DNA from: Glaciozyma antarctica PI12
Lineage: Eukaryota > Basidiomycota > Microbotryomycetes > Kriegeriales > Camptobasidiaceae
Direction: 5' to 3'
DNA length: 64,000 nt
NCBI GenBank assembly: GCA_002917775.1
Contig: KZ627149.1
Location: forward strand, 1,119,497-1,183,496
The translations under genes were made by a program, and so were the position numbers. Under the pieces are notes generated by a model. That model made no database searches. It saw nothing but the letters and a program-made list of their open reading frames with translations, and was not told the origin of the DNA. Below, piece by piece: positions 1 through 10,528 of this stretch. The first letter of the stretch is position 1. The number at the start of each line of letters is the position of its first letter.

Positions 1-257
1 TGCCCGAACCCCTCCTCCGGCTCCAGCATCAGCCTCTTCTTCCCCTCCTTGACTCCGCCTTTCTGCTCCTCCTCCTTCCCAGCTCCGTTCACCTCCACCG
101 GCTCCACAACGCGCGACGTCGACGCGACGGGCGGGTCCCAGGGTTCCTCCTCCTCTTCCGCGTACCCGTTCTCAGCCTCGTCCATCAGAGCCTGAGAGAA
201 GAAGTCGTCGTCGGCTTCCATGACGATTCGCTTGCGAGGGGTAGGTTCGGCCGCCAT
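1..257 (-). CDS. 5' part of an unknown acidic protein (runs off the window)
   Basis: This is the first coding exon of a gene whose remainder lies beyond the left edge. The start codon at 257-255 opens a continuous frame of about 85 residues beginning MAAEPTPRKRIVMEADDDFF, followed by an acidic stretch (EEEEEPWDPP) and a mixed basic/acidic tail (KKRLMLEPEEGFG). The short basic N-terminus followed by acidic, low-complexity sequence suggests a nuclear protein, but no domain is visible. Codon use is strongly G/C at third positions, as in neighbouring real genes. I do not recognise the family. Confidence 0.6.
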   Translation of the reverse strand, partial: MAAEPTPRKRIVMEADDDFFSQALMDEAENGYAEEEEEPWDPPVASTSRVVEPVEVNGAGKEEEQKGGVKEGKKRLMLEPEEGFG

Positions 258-810
258 GTTGGAGGTGGAGGGAGACGCGCGTCGCGTCGAGAAGAAGGTG
301 GGCGGGCGCTCGAGCGGCAGGAGGGGGACGGTCTGCGCGGGCGAAGGGGGCGAGGAGAGCTACTCGTGGAGAGTGACTGTGCTGAGAAAGGCTGTGGTCG
401 AGCTGACGGTGAGCGCGATGTAGGAGGAAGGAAGGGGCAAGAGGCGTTCCGCGCGTCGACTTTAAAGGGACAGCGAGTCGGCCCTCATCCTCTCTCCGTT
501 CTCCTACGCTGAAAGACACGAAAGTATGCTCTCTGTTGCGCGAAAAGAGCTGCACAGGCAAGGCAAGCATCGTATTGAGCATCTTTGACCCCGCGCACTG
601 CGAATCCTGTGTCCTCACCGCCAGTGAATCAGCTCCGCTCTCCGGGGGAGGAGCTGATGAAGAGTACGAAGGCACGCAAGAGCAAAGAACCAAGCTGCTG
701 TCGTATCGCGTGGCAAGCATTCCTGCGCCGGGCGCCGTCGCATTCCGCTTCGCAAGCTCGCTAGGCGCCTCCCACCTCTCCTACAAGTCCACTGCCCCGA
801 ATAAAAGCCA
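258..810. other. Intergenic region, 0.55 kb
   Basis: This lies between the start of the left-edge gene and the 3' end of the hydrolase gene, so it should hold the promoter of the former and the terminator of the latter. The open frames crossing it have no conserved sequence or intron signals. A short TTTAAAG stretch near 462 is the only AT-rich core-promoter-like sequence I see. Confidence 0.5.
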
Positions 811-2201
811 TTACAGGCACTTGCGTTTGATCCAATCGACAATCACGCGATCGACGCGGTCGACAGTGCGTGACGGTGACGAAGTGAGGTCCCCCTTCGA
901 CGACGTACAGCTCGGCATTGTCGGTGCCGACGGCGGAGAGACTGTGGGTGTGGTAGTCGCGCTCAAACGGGTACTGGGAAGTGCGTCAGGAGCTTTCGAG
1001 AAAGACGGGGGAGCAGCGAGAGGGAACTCACAGCCTTATCCAACGTCCCGTGCATCACCAGCACCTGTCCGTCCCCCAGCGGACTTGGCCTCTTGCTCAA
1101 ACCATCCAGCAGTCCAATCCGGTGGTTCAAGCACCCGAAATTGACTACCATCGCCCTCCCCGCCGCTCCTCCCTCCAGCACCCCCTCCGAATTGACAAGC
1201 GTCCGCTCCAAGCTCTCCCGAATGACGTTCTCCCCGAATGCGCGCGCGGAGACGAATGGAGGGAGTAGGGAAGGGGTGTAGCCGTCTTGAGCCATGTTAT
1301 GCGCAAGGCGGGCGATGGCGGTGTGAGGACCGACGGAGGGGTCGAGGGCTTGTTCTGCGAAGGAAGCTGCTGCGGTCGTGTATTCCTCCACAAAGTCTGC
1401 ATACACCATCAGCTCCCTCCCCAATCACACGGAAAGAACGAACGTACCCTCGCTCTCCTCCTCCGCCGCGCTCCCTACCACCACAACCCCGCTCACCCTC
1501 CCCTCGCTCCTGAGCAACACCCTCAGCCCCGTCGGTCCTCCACCCATCGAATCTCCCATCAAAACCGCCTTCCGTCCCTCCAGCGGTCCTCCATGCTTCG
1601 AGAGGCGTTCGAGGACGGCGAGGACGAGAGCGGCGGCGAGGTCGAAGGACCAGGGAGCGCCGGAGAGGGCGGAGGAGGAGAAGCCGATGGCGTCGAAGGT
1701 TAGGAGAGGGTAAGGAGCTAGGAGGGGGTCGTGTAGTTGAGGAGACCAGTACCGGCGAGAGTTGTTAAAGGCTATGAGGGGGGGGAGCATTAGCTGAGTC
1801 GTGCGGTTGTGAGGCCGTGAGGGCTGAGGGGAGGTCCGCGTCTGCTGCCACCTCAGACTCCTCTCCCTAACAGGCACCATGGACTCAGACAGGCTAAGGC
1901 CTTGCCTGCCCTGCCACCAGCGCAGGCCAGCAGTGCCCCCGTCTCCAACGCGATGCGCCTCGGTTCGAAGCTGGAGATCGGAGGAGAGCGTCGACGACGT
2001 ACGATGGCACAGTAGCAGCACGGGCTCCGTAGAACGCTCGTGCGGCAGATGGAGCGAGTAGGCGATTGTGTAGTTCTTCAGAGCCGAGGGGAACGCGGGA
2101 TCGAGGAGGGAGAGATCAAAGGCGAGCGAGAGCTTGTCGTCAATCGCGGGCTGGTGGAGTGTTGAGGGAGTGCTCCAGGCGAGCTCTGTGTGTTGTGCCA
2201 T
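811..2201 (-). CDS. Alpha/beta-hydrolase fold protein
   Basis: A putative serine hydrolase of unknown substrate. Translation from 2201 gives MAQHTELAWSTPSTLHQPAI. The segment VLLLCH (oxyanion side) joins to PFNNSRRYWSPQ across an intron at 2002-1772, which uses donor GTACGT and a GCTAAT branch near the acceptor. Next come LLTFDAIGF and the nucleophile elbow GDSMGG (Ser nucleophile). Introns at 1447-1397 and 1031-974 precede VLVMHGTLDKA, which carries the probable acid residue, and the C-terminus VDRVIVDWIKRKCL. This order matches the alpha/beta-hydrolase family. The expected catalytic histidine is absent in the printed frame, but GPHFVTVTH is present one base out of frame just before the C-terminus (see findings). 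Whether the enzyme is active therefore depends on the true sequence. Confidence 0.75.
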
Positions 2202-2695
2202 CTTGGTATGAAAGGGAGAGGAGGAGGAGGAAGCCGCCGTCGTCGAGCGTGGAAGCGGAGGAATCTCGCTGCCGAAGGGCTGCTTTCACTTTTCCACTCT
2301 TCTCCTCCTCTATCCCTCCTTCTTTCCCTAAGAGATACACTCAGCTACTCAGGACGTGCAAACGCTGGCAGACCGCGGCGCAACAGAGCTACGCGCGCCT
2401 GCGCCTCCTCCGACCTCTCCGTCCGCTCTCTCCCCTCCACTCCCACCCGCAGTACTCGGGTTCGATCTCTGTCCCGACTAGGGACGCCACAGTGCACACC
2501 CTCGCCACACCTGCGCCCGCCTCTGATCTTCTCGAGGTTAAAGTGAATGACGGGTCGAACCATCTCCTCGTGGTTCGACGATCCTCGAACACTTTCTCTT
2601 CTTTCGGCGCCAAGTAGTTGAGCTCGGGGTTGCCCTTCTTCCTCCTCTGCTCTCTCTTCCTTCCCGCCCACCCCTCGACTCACGCAAATACCAGC
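2202..2695. promoter_or_regulatory. Divergent promoter region, hydrolase / RAX1-like gene
   Basis: A 494-base stretch between two divergently oriented start codons. It holds pyrimidine-rich tracts, typical of fungal promoters and 5' leaders, immediately upstream of the plus-strand start at 2696. I see no clear TATA box and no conserved operator. The open frames here lack homology and intron signals. Confidence 0.5.
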
Positions 2696-4739
2696 ATGAG
2701 CACACCTTCCCCCCTCCCAGGCCAAGCGAAGGGAGTCTCCGTCGAGGAGATCATCGGTGGAACACGCTGCAGCCCTCTAACCCTCAAGGAGTTCGAAGGG
2801 TTTCTCATCCACGTACGTCCACTGCCTATCGTCTTCCTCCCATCGCGCTAACCAGTATCGACGCGCAGGAGGAACACTCTGTCGAGAAGTACGCGCCCTC
2901 CCAGCCCCCTTCCCTTGCTCCCAGCTGACTTCGCCTGCAGCTTGCAGTTCACGATCTGGTACCGCTCCTACTGCGAAAGATTCGCCGCCCTCCCCGCCGA
3001 GTACCAAGCCCTCTCCCCTCCTCCCGCCGAACGCTACACCCACTTCTCCACCCCCGCTGGCTCCATCCGCACGGCCGGCTCAATCAACGAGAAGGAGAAG
3101 GACCCGTCGTGGTGGGAGAAGCTCTTGCGAAGGCGCTCGACCGCCTCGCTCGAAGAACGCGAGCTGGAGATGGGAGAGAAGAGGGAGGAGCAGCTGGCGT
3201 TGGCACGAGGCTCGAACAGTCAGTTCCCGGTGGAGGGAGCGGGAGAGGACGACGACGACAACATCTCCCTTCGCAGCGCGTGCGCACCTGTCGGTGTCGA
3301 TCCCTCGGCCCCCTCCGCCTCTCCCTTCCCTACCACTCCTCGTCCTCCGACTCCTACGGGCCCAGCAGCTCCCAACGACCGCCAGCTAAATCGCGTCAAC
3401 ACCGCCCTCTCAGCAGCCGACACGGACAGCTCCTCGATGAACAGCGAAGCGCTTGATCGCAAGTCGCGCAAGTTCCCCAACCTCCGCTTTGCGAATCTCT
3501 CCCCGATCGGCTCGCTGTCGTCGAGGGAAAAGGCGTTGCCCGAGGATACGCCTCTCCCGTTCCTCGACGAGATCTCGCTCGTTCTCAGCACGTTCTTCTT
3601 GCCTGGAGCGAGCAAGGAGCTTAACATCGATGCGAGGTTGAGGAAGCACATCCTCCAGAGTCTTCAGCCGAAGATGGAGGACGGGAGCAAGGGACCGCCC
3701 GTGACGACGCACCCGGAGGTCTTCAAGGAGGCGGCAGAGCACGTTTTCAACCTCATGTGCGTCCTCGTCCCGCCAGTCGTTTCCTTCGCTAACATTGGAT
3801 CGTTCGCAGGGAGCGAAGTCTACCGCACTACCTCACCTGGGCCTCGGGCAACACCAACACTCCCAAGATGCTCTTCTGGTGCGTCCATATCGCTCTGTTT
3901 CAGGCGCAGGAGGCTAACTTTTCGTGCAGGTATGCCGTTGGAGCGACAGATATCGGGCTGGGAGTCATGATTGCCCTGATCACGATGTACTTTGCTGGCT
4001 CGCGCTGGTGGCGTCTCTTCTCGTTCCTGTTCATTCAATTTGGTAAGTTCCTTCTGCAAGGGCAGTGGGAGGGCAGGAACTGACGCAGAGAATCTGCAGG
4101 GACGATGCAGGCCTACTCCGCCTCGCGCTACTTTTGCTCTCAAGTACATGGTCGCGCTGCTCGTCAGCTTTACCCGTACGCTCTCTCCTCATTCTAGCTA
4201 CAACCCTACTAACTCTATTCACAGCTGGGAGCTCACCTCAGAACTCAATTCCTCCTCCGACGCCGTCTCCGCTCCCGCCTTCACCATCGCCATGTCCACC
4301 GCCACTCCCTCCTCCCGCACTCTCCCCGACTCCCTCGCCGCCTCCATGCCCTTCCTCTTTGACGACTCTCCCGCCCCTTCCTCCGTCGTCCTCGATACCG
4401 GCGCAGCGAACAAGGGGACTTCGATGATCCCGAACCTGGCTGGAGCGGTGGGAATGGGGAGCTTGAGAACGCCGGCGGTGTTTAGGAGCAAGTGGTTTGC
4501 GAGTATGAGGAGGGAAGATGGCAAGCGGGTGCCGATCTTTGGGCCTGAGAGGGTCGTCGAGGATCCTTAGTGCGTTTCGTTTCTCTCCCCCTTTGCCTGC
4601 ACAGAGCTGATAAGGGTGGGTCGGCAGCATTCAAGCGCTGCATAATAGGCAGATCAAGGAGATCCTGATTGTTGGAGCGGTCGTGATGGTTTTGTTCGAG
4701 ATCATGATCGTCGCCCTCCCCGAGCAGAGGAGGCGATGA
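2696..4739 (+). CDS. RAX1-like RGS-domain membrane protein
   Basis: Likely a Rax1-type protein: an N-terminal regulator-of-G-protein-signalling fold followed by C-terminal membrane segments. Rax1 family members act at the plasma membrane in bud-site or cell-pole marking. The ATG at 2696 opens MSTPSPLPGQAKGVSVEEII. The RGS core begins LKEFEGFLIH and continues across introns at 2813-2868 and 2889-2940 into QFTIWYRSYCERF; a later piece is VFKEAAEHVFNLM. Between the two halves of the RGS region sits a long Ser/Pro-rich insert. After further short introns the membrane segments appear: YAVGATDIGLGVMIALITMY, then RLFSFLFIQFG, and a last one EILIVGAVVMVLFEIMIVAL before the stop at 4737-4739. Length (about 550 residues) and domain order fit the family. 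Family assignment is fairly sure; function in this species is inferred. Confidence 0.75.
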
Positions 4740-5351
4740 ACTCGCTCGCTCGCTCTATAGCTTATTCCCCATCTCTTAGTACCTTATCTTGCAGAAGCAC
4801 CTTGTCGTTCACCATTACTTAGGGTTAGGGTTACAGAGGGTTCGAAAGTTGCGGAGCGAGCGACAAGCCTCTCGTGCCTCGCCCCCCAGCCCAAGAGAAA
4901 CGAAGCGGCGAGATATGAACCTACCCTACCCCACGCTCGTTCACGAATCGATTATTTATTGCCACCACCTCGCTGCCGAACTCGTTCTCCCACTACTTCT
5001 TCGGATGCTGCGAACGACCATCAGCCCCCCTCCCACATTCCGGCGCCAGCACTCACCCAATTCCCACACAACTGCGCCGCACTCATCTCCATCGTCTCCG
5101 GCGCAACCGGATCAATCTCATCCCTTCGCTTACTCCTCCTCGTGGAAGAAGCACGTCGGAGGCGTCTCCTTCATTGCAGCCTTAGCACTTCGTTGCCCAT
5201 CTCGAGGATCGGAAGGATGAGCAAGAGATAAACATGCGAGCAGTCCTCGAACGAGCAGAAATGAACGTCGAGGTCGAAGCGATTTCTTGTCCTCAGCTCT
5301 CGGTGCCATCGCGAAGTCGAATACAACAACATGTCCTCGTCCCACCCACAG
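4740..5351. other. Intergenic region between convergent 3' ends
   Basis: This holds the 3' ends of two convergent genes. It contains a short TTAGGG-type sequence at 4819-4833 but no coding region I can support. The open frames on both strands lack recognisable sequence or splice signals. Confidence 0.5.
4819..4833 (+). repeat. Two-unit interstitial TTAGGG sequence
   Basis: Two perfect TTAGGG units followed by TTA. TTAGGG is the telomere repeat of many basidiomycetes. Two units can occur by chance or through Rap1/Tbf1-type regulatory sites, so no telomeric origin is claimed. Confidence 0.4.
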
Positions 5352-6104
5352 TCATCCCGTAAAACTGAGTCTTCTCCCCAGGCCCGAGGGCTGCCTCCTT
5401 TGCTCCTCCGCCCTCGCCGGTGCCGTGTCTGCCCTTCCCCCCGTCGCAGGCGTCGCCGAGTTGGCTCTCGAGCTGGCATTGCTAGAGGAGGGGAACAGCA
5501 CGGGTGAAGGGAGGGCATGAAATGTCTTGAGCGCGCTCGACAACGCCGACAACTGCAGAGGGAATCAGCTTCACTCCAGCCGGGGTCCGAAGAGAGAGCA
5601 CACCTTGTCCATAATCCCCTCGACGCCCTTGTGCCTCTCCTCCGCCTCCTTCGCCATATTCTCATACGCTTTAGCGCTCTCCTTCCTCCCCTTCTCCCCC
5701 TCCTCTTTCCCCGCCCTCCCCGTCGCCCAATCGCACTCCCCCAGCCCAATCTTCTCCAGCGTAGAATGCTCCTGTGCGATCCCCTCTTGCAAGCCCTTGA
5801 TCATCTCCAACTGTCGGAAGATCCGCTGGGAGCTGGCAGAGGAGTCTGGGGGCGGAGGAGCGGGGTGAGCGGGAGTGGGGAGGTCGGGTGGGAGAGAGAG
5901 GGTCGAGGTCGAGGGGAAATGGAGGGATGGGAAGGGATAAGCGGCGTGAGTTGGCGAGGAGGTGAAGTTGTCCGACTGGGTGGAGGACCAGTGCGAGAAG
6001 GAGGGAGAGGGGAGGGGGGCGGAGGCGTCAGTGTGGACTGAGAGGAGAGGCCGGGAGGGCGAGGTTGGAGAGGTGGGAGGGTATGAGCCGGACGCAGACG
6101 CCAT
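5352..6104 (-). CDS. Unknown protein with C-terminal coiled coil
   Basis: About 230 residues. The N-terminal half is Ser/Pro/Thr-rich and probably disordered. The C-terminal half is helical: SSQRIFRQLEMIKGLQEGIA, then KAYENMAKEAEERHKGVEGI, which continues across an intron at 5603-5553 (donor GTGTGC, branch GCTGAT, acceptor CAG) into LSALSSALKTFHALPSP. I chose the ATG at 6104 (MASASGSYPP). An in-frame ATG at 6293 exists, but using it would translate a CAG-repeat leader. The short paired helices resemble small adaptor or complex subunits (Mediator, BLOC or kinetochore type), but I cannot assign a family. Confidence 0.65.
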
Positions 6105-6110
6105 CCTATA

Positions 6111-6153
6111 GCTGCTGTTGCTGTTGTTCCTGCTGCTGCTGCTGCTGCTGCTG
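6111..6153. repeat. CTG/CAG trinucleotide tract
   Basis: An imperfect CTG/TTG run ending in eight perfect CTG units (6130-6153). It lies just upstream of the minus-strand start at 6104, so in that transcript it would read CAG in the 5' leader, or poly-Ser if the upstream in-frame ATG at 6293 were used. Confidence 0.8.
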
Positions 6154-6388
6154 AGACTCAGCCGGGGTGTTGGGTCAGGAGAGAGGTCGAAAAACGCCGA
6201 GGAAGCAGCTGGTCCTCTTGAGCTGGTACTCTTGAACCTTGCTGTCACGTTGGTTGCTATAAATTTAGGCACACGTAAGTCAATAACAGCCACCAGAGCA
6301 TCCGCGCTGAAGCAGGACCTGCCAGCCTACTGCTCTCGACGGCCTCCCGCTTGCTGTTGCGCTTCGCTTTTCTGCTCTCCACACCGCC

Positions 6389-8328
6389 ATGTCGACCGAG
6401 TTGGAGCTCCAAGAGAGCAAGGAGAAGGCGCCTCTACCACCAGCGGCAGTGGTCGCACCGCGCAAGGGACTCTGGCGACGGCTTGGGAAAGGTTGCGGGG
6501 TACCTCGTCCCCATGTCGAACCGAAGCCTCTCGCGGCGATGGACACTTCGTGGTCGGCGTGGCGTTTCGTGCTCGGTACGTGGCTTCTTTCCAACTCCCC
6601 CAGCGTAGCTAACGAAGCTCGTTCTTGCAGCGTCCTTCTTCCTCGACACGTTTGTAAGCTCGACAACGCATCCTCGCAGTCTCGTTACCAGCCGCTCCCT
6701 CCGGCGCTGACTATCTCAACGTCCCACACAGATCTGGGGAGGTACCTTTGCGTGGGGAACTTGGCAGGCGTACTACGTCTCGGAGCAATCACCTTTCTTT
6801 GGCACCTCGGCCGTCACGCTCTCCGCTATCGGCACGACGGCGCTGGCGTTGAACTACGGCGAGATGCTGATGGGGATCCTGCTTTGCCGGAAGTACCCGC
6901 ATCTCGTCCGACGAGGAATCTGGGTCTGCCTCGTCGTATACGTCGCCTCCATGTTCATCGCGTCGTTCGCGACTCAGGTGCGAAGGGCCGCTCCCCATTC
7001 CAGGCTCGCGCTAACGAGTGTATTGTTGAGTAGGTCTGGATGCTCATTGTGTTCCAAGGCGTAATCGTGGGAGCAACGGGGGGACTGCTTTACGCACCGC
7101 TGTTTATCTACGTATGAAGGACCTCTCCTCACTCCACTGTTCCCAAGCCGACTTTGGTACGCTGCAGCTCACCGAATGGTTCGCCGACTGTCGAGCCCTA
7201 GCTGGCGGCTGCATCTTTGCTGGAGCTGGAGTAGGCGGGTGCGCATCTTCTTCAGTCACTTCTGGGCCTGAACCCAACTCACCCCCCTCTCCGTAGGTTC
7301 ATCTTCCCCCTGCTCATCAACGCCCTCCTCCCTGCCGTTGGCTTTCGATGGACACTTCGCATTTTCGCTCTCCTCTCCGCGATCTTCTGCGGCATTTCGC
7401 TGTTTTACATCAAGCCCCGCCTCCCCCTCGTCAAGTCCGGTCCAGTAGTCGGCGCCGCGAACCCGATCGAGTGGAAGTTCGTCTACGACCCGCTCTTTCT
7501 CTGCGTCGTTCGTCCTCCCTCCCTTCTCCTTGCCAGTACTGACGCCTTTCTACTCGCAGTGCGTCACCGTCCTCCTCCAGGGCTTCATGTACTCGTCAAT
7601 CATCGTCTACCTCTCCTCCTACACGACCTCATTCGCAACTCCCCTCGCCTCAGGCCTTGTCCTCTCCGTTCTCAACGCCGCCTCCGTCCCCGGCCAGATC
7701 CTCACCGGCGCATTGTGCGACCGATTCCCGTACACGCGCGTGCAAGCCGTCTCGGGTTCCGTCTGTACGATCTGCATCTTTGCTCTCTTGCGAGTGGCGA
7801 ACACGCTGCCGAAGGTGATGGGATTTGCGGTTCTTATAGGGTTGATCGTGCGTTCCTCTCCTCTCTCTTCGCGCAGGAAGGTTCTGACGAGCTTCGCGCA
7901 GGGCGGCGGCTTCACTTCGAGCTGGTTTCCAGCTTGTGTCGATATCGCAGGTCCGTCCTCCCCTATCTCTCCTCCACTCGAAACCAACTCTCATCGCAGG
8001 CCAATCCCACCACCAATCCGGGCCCATCTTCGGCTACCCATGCTTCGTCTACCTGTGCGTCCTTACTCGCTCGCTGACGTCAAACAGCGGAATCGTTCGC
8101 GGTGTCTCTTCCATCGTCGGCCCCATCCTCGCAGGACTGGTGTACGATCCCAACGGCACTGCGAACGCCAGCTGGGGCCGATACGGGCTTGGAACGTTCG
8201 TTATTTTCGTGGGATGGATGGCGGTGGGGACGACAGCGGGAGCGGGGGCGATCGAATTGGCGAGGAGGTTGAGAGGGAGGGGGAAGGAAGTGGAGAAGGA
8301 GGGAGAGAAGGAACCGCATGTAGAGTAG
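6389..8328 (+). CDS. MFS transporter, monocarboxylate-transporter type
   Basis: A twelve-helix major facilitator of the fungal monocarboxylate/SLC16-like group, probably in the plasma membrane; the substrate cannot be read from sequence. The ATG at 6389 gives MSTELELQESKEKAPLPP, a cytosolic tail. About nine short introns break the gene. The helices read ASFFLDTFIWGGTFAWGTWQ, YYVSEQSPFFG, GEMLMGILLCRKYP and LIVFQGVIVGATGGLLYAPL, then LTEWFADCRALAGGCIFAGA. The last is the conserved MCT helix-4/5 region, where ascomycete relatives have WFxxRRGLAxG. The second half has GLVLSVLNAASVPGQILTGA followed by DRFP, and ends with an acidic/basic tail EVEKEGEKEPHVE. The usual second arginine of the RRGLA motif reads CRALAGG here. 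Confidence 0.85.
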
Positions 8329-8648
8329 GGAATGAAAGAACACTGTAGCATGTCTCGAAGCCGGTCTTGCGGGAAGCCATCAATACAGTCGCGTCTTCGT
8401 TTCACGCGAGGAGAGTGCGGGCGAAGCTCTCGCTGTCACCGTTGCAGTTGCGGAGCGAATCGGCCAAGTCGCGCGAGCACTGAACGAGTGAGCCTGGTGG
8501 ATGCTTGCTGGTATCTGAACGTCTGCATTGCCACGCACAAAAACCGAACAGATCTTCAGAAACCTCCTGCGAAAAGAGAGATCACGTCAAAATCTGCCCA
8601 AGTCGAAAGTCCGCGGACGGGGACATCAGAGAATCCGCTCACCTCCAT
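8329..8648. other. Intergenic region between convergent genes
   Basis: 320 bases holding the two 3' ends. No coding, repeat or RNA feature was recognised. Confidence 0.5.
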
Positions 8649-10135
8649 TCACGAATCGATCCCAAGACTAATCCTATGCGACTCCGTATCATAGTACGCC
8701 GTATGAAGCAGCAGATCCTCCAGATCATGGAGGTAGACGCCGTACTGCCGCCCCCAATCAGCGAAGCTCCAACCTCCCTCTCCCGGACGCTCACCTTCCC
8801 ATGCGTCCGGCCCCTGTTCATAATGAACGGTCCAGCCCAATGCGCAGTATTCTCCGGCATCGTCTCCTCCTCGACCTTGTACACCGTCTGGTACATCTTC
8901 GAAATCGACAGAGCGAGCTCGCCTCGCGTGAAGCCGGTCTCCTTGTTGTCGGGACGCAGGCGGAAAAACGCCTGCTTGGAAAGGCAGTAGGTGAGGTCTA
9001 CGATGATGTGGTCAAAGTCGACAGGGCCGGGGATGAGGATCTCGGCGGAATGGCGGCGAGAGGAACTGGGGAGAGCGTTGATGGCGGATCGATGGAGGTG
9101 GTCGGTGCGAGGGAGGGGCGGAGCTTAAGGGGAGATATGATGCGGTCGTCGACTTGGATGGAGCGTGGTTCGAGCTGAGGACGAGGGAGGACGCGTTGCT
9201 CGAGCTCGCTGATCCTGCCTGAGATGTGTGGCTCCGAGCTCGCCTTCGACGAGTTCGTAATCGTCCTTCGCCTGAACGACGACGGCTTCGAGCTCCTGCT
9301 CGAGGGTGGCGCGTTCGGCGGCGAGAGCTTCGCACTGGATCGTGAGAGTCGTGGATGAATCGGTGGCGACGGCGAGGCGGCGGTGGAGAGGGGCGCAGTA
9401 GGTCGCGGAATGAGCTTGCGTCGCGTTGATAGTGCCTCGGAACTCGCAGCCCGATTCGCTGTACTGACAGCTGTGTGTTCAAAGTCAGATGCGAGAGCAG
9501 TCGACGGGTGAGGGGAGTGAACGAACCGGTGGTGGGCGCAAACTTTGACGTGCTCTTCGACGACCCTCCGAACGATGCGATGGCAAGCGACTCCTCCGAT
9601 AGAGCACCGGACGTCGACGTTTGGGCAGACTCCGCGATGGACAGCTTCGTCGCACGCCAGGAACGCGATGCCGCAAGCGGTTGGGCAGTCGATGATCCGT
9701 TCGAGGCACTGTGAGCGAGGCTTCCAGCTCCTGTCTATGCTATCTCCCAGGGAAGTAGTGCACCTTAACTGCGTTGTGAAGGTCTTGGTCCTCGAAGCAA
9801 AACTCGAGGCTGCACCTGGGGAGAGCGCAGCGGACGAGGAGACTGCCGATCATTCGTCGAGTCGCCAGAGCTGGGATTGGGGGACCGTTGAGTGGTCCAG
9901 CACAGCAAGGGCAGTCCGTGCGCTCCTTGACTCCGCGGTAGCAGCCTAGGCACCGGCGCGTCAGCTCTCCTTCCTTGGACACGCCCCTCCCCAGCTCCCG
10001 AGACGACTCACTGCGACAGATCTCATCCTCCCGTGCGCAGCTCAGCCTCATCGCATCGTCCAGGACCTCGAAGCACACCGGGCAGAGGAGGTGAGGAGGT
10101 GGTTCGTCTACGAGACGGTAGTCGCTGATCCCCAT
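8649..10135 (-). CDS. RING-type protein with TRAF-like zinc region, possible E3 ligase
   Basis: Likely a ubiquitin ligase-type adaptor. From the ATG at 10135 (MGISDYRLVDEPPPHLLCPV) an N-terminal RING reads CPVCFEVLDDAMRLSC, then EICRSC across an intron, then TDCPCC. The spacing is RING-like, but the usual His position is unclear. Next come cysteine/histidine clusters of TRAF type: VRCALPRCSLEFCFEDQDLH, CPTACGIAFLACDEAVHRGV, and CQYSESGCEFRGTINATQAH. A glutamate-rich coiled coil follows (ALAAERATLEQELEAVVVQA). The C-terminus (FTRGELALSISKMYQTVYKV, then RQYGVYLHDLEDLLLHTAYY) resembles a domain shared by many fungal proteins of unknown role. Between the coiled coil and this domain the frame steps twice, near 9216 and 9115. 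An upstream in-frame ATG at 10228 is possible but less likely. Confidence 0.7.
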
Positions 10136-10528
10136 CGTGCGCGTGGGGAGATGGTTGGACGAGGAGGGAGGCCAAGCGCGTCGACGAGGTGCGGTGGTGC
10201 GTACGAGCTTGCTGTAGCTGTGGCTCAAGAGAGGTGCTCGATTGGCACGTTGCCGGCAGGAAGCAAGGGGCGAAGGCGAGGCGAAGGAGAGGCGGCCGGC
10301 CTCTTGTTCTTCTCTCCCAGGTCGTAATTTCGTGGCTCTGTGTTTTCGAACGGCACCAGGCAGGACTCGTACACCTCGTTGTGCAGTTTACCAGGCGCCT
10401 CAACGAAGAATGCGACGCGCTGGACTGGACCCCTCTACTCAGATCCGATCTCAGAGGCAGCCTGGTCATGACGGCCGCTGGCTCTTGTCCTCTTACCCTC
10501 TTACCACGACCTGGACTCGCTCGCAACG
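10136..10528. promoter_or_regulatory. Divergent promoter, RING gene / caleosin
   Basis: 393 bases between divergent start codons. I see no TATA box; the sequence is mixed, with a pyrimidine-rich part ahead of the caleosin start. No repeat or RNA gene was found. Confidence 0.45.

Noticed and set aside
4819-4833. Interstitial telomere remnant
   Set aside because: Only two TTAGGG units are present, flanked by unique sequence; chance or a factor-binding site is equally likely.
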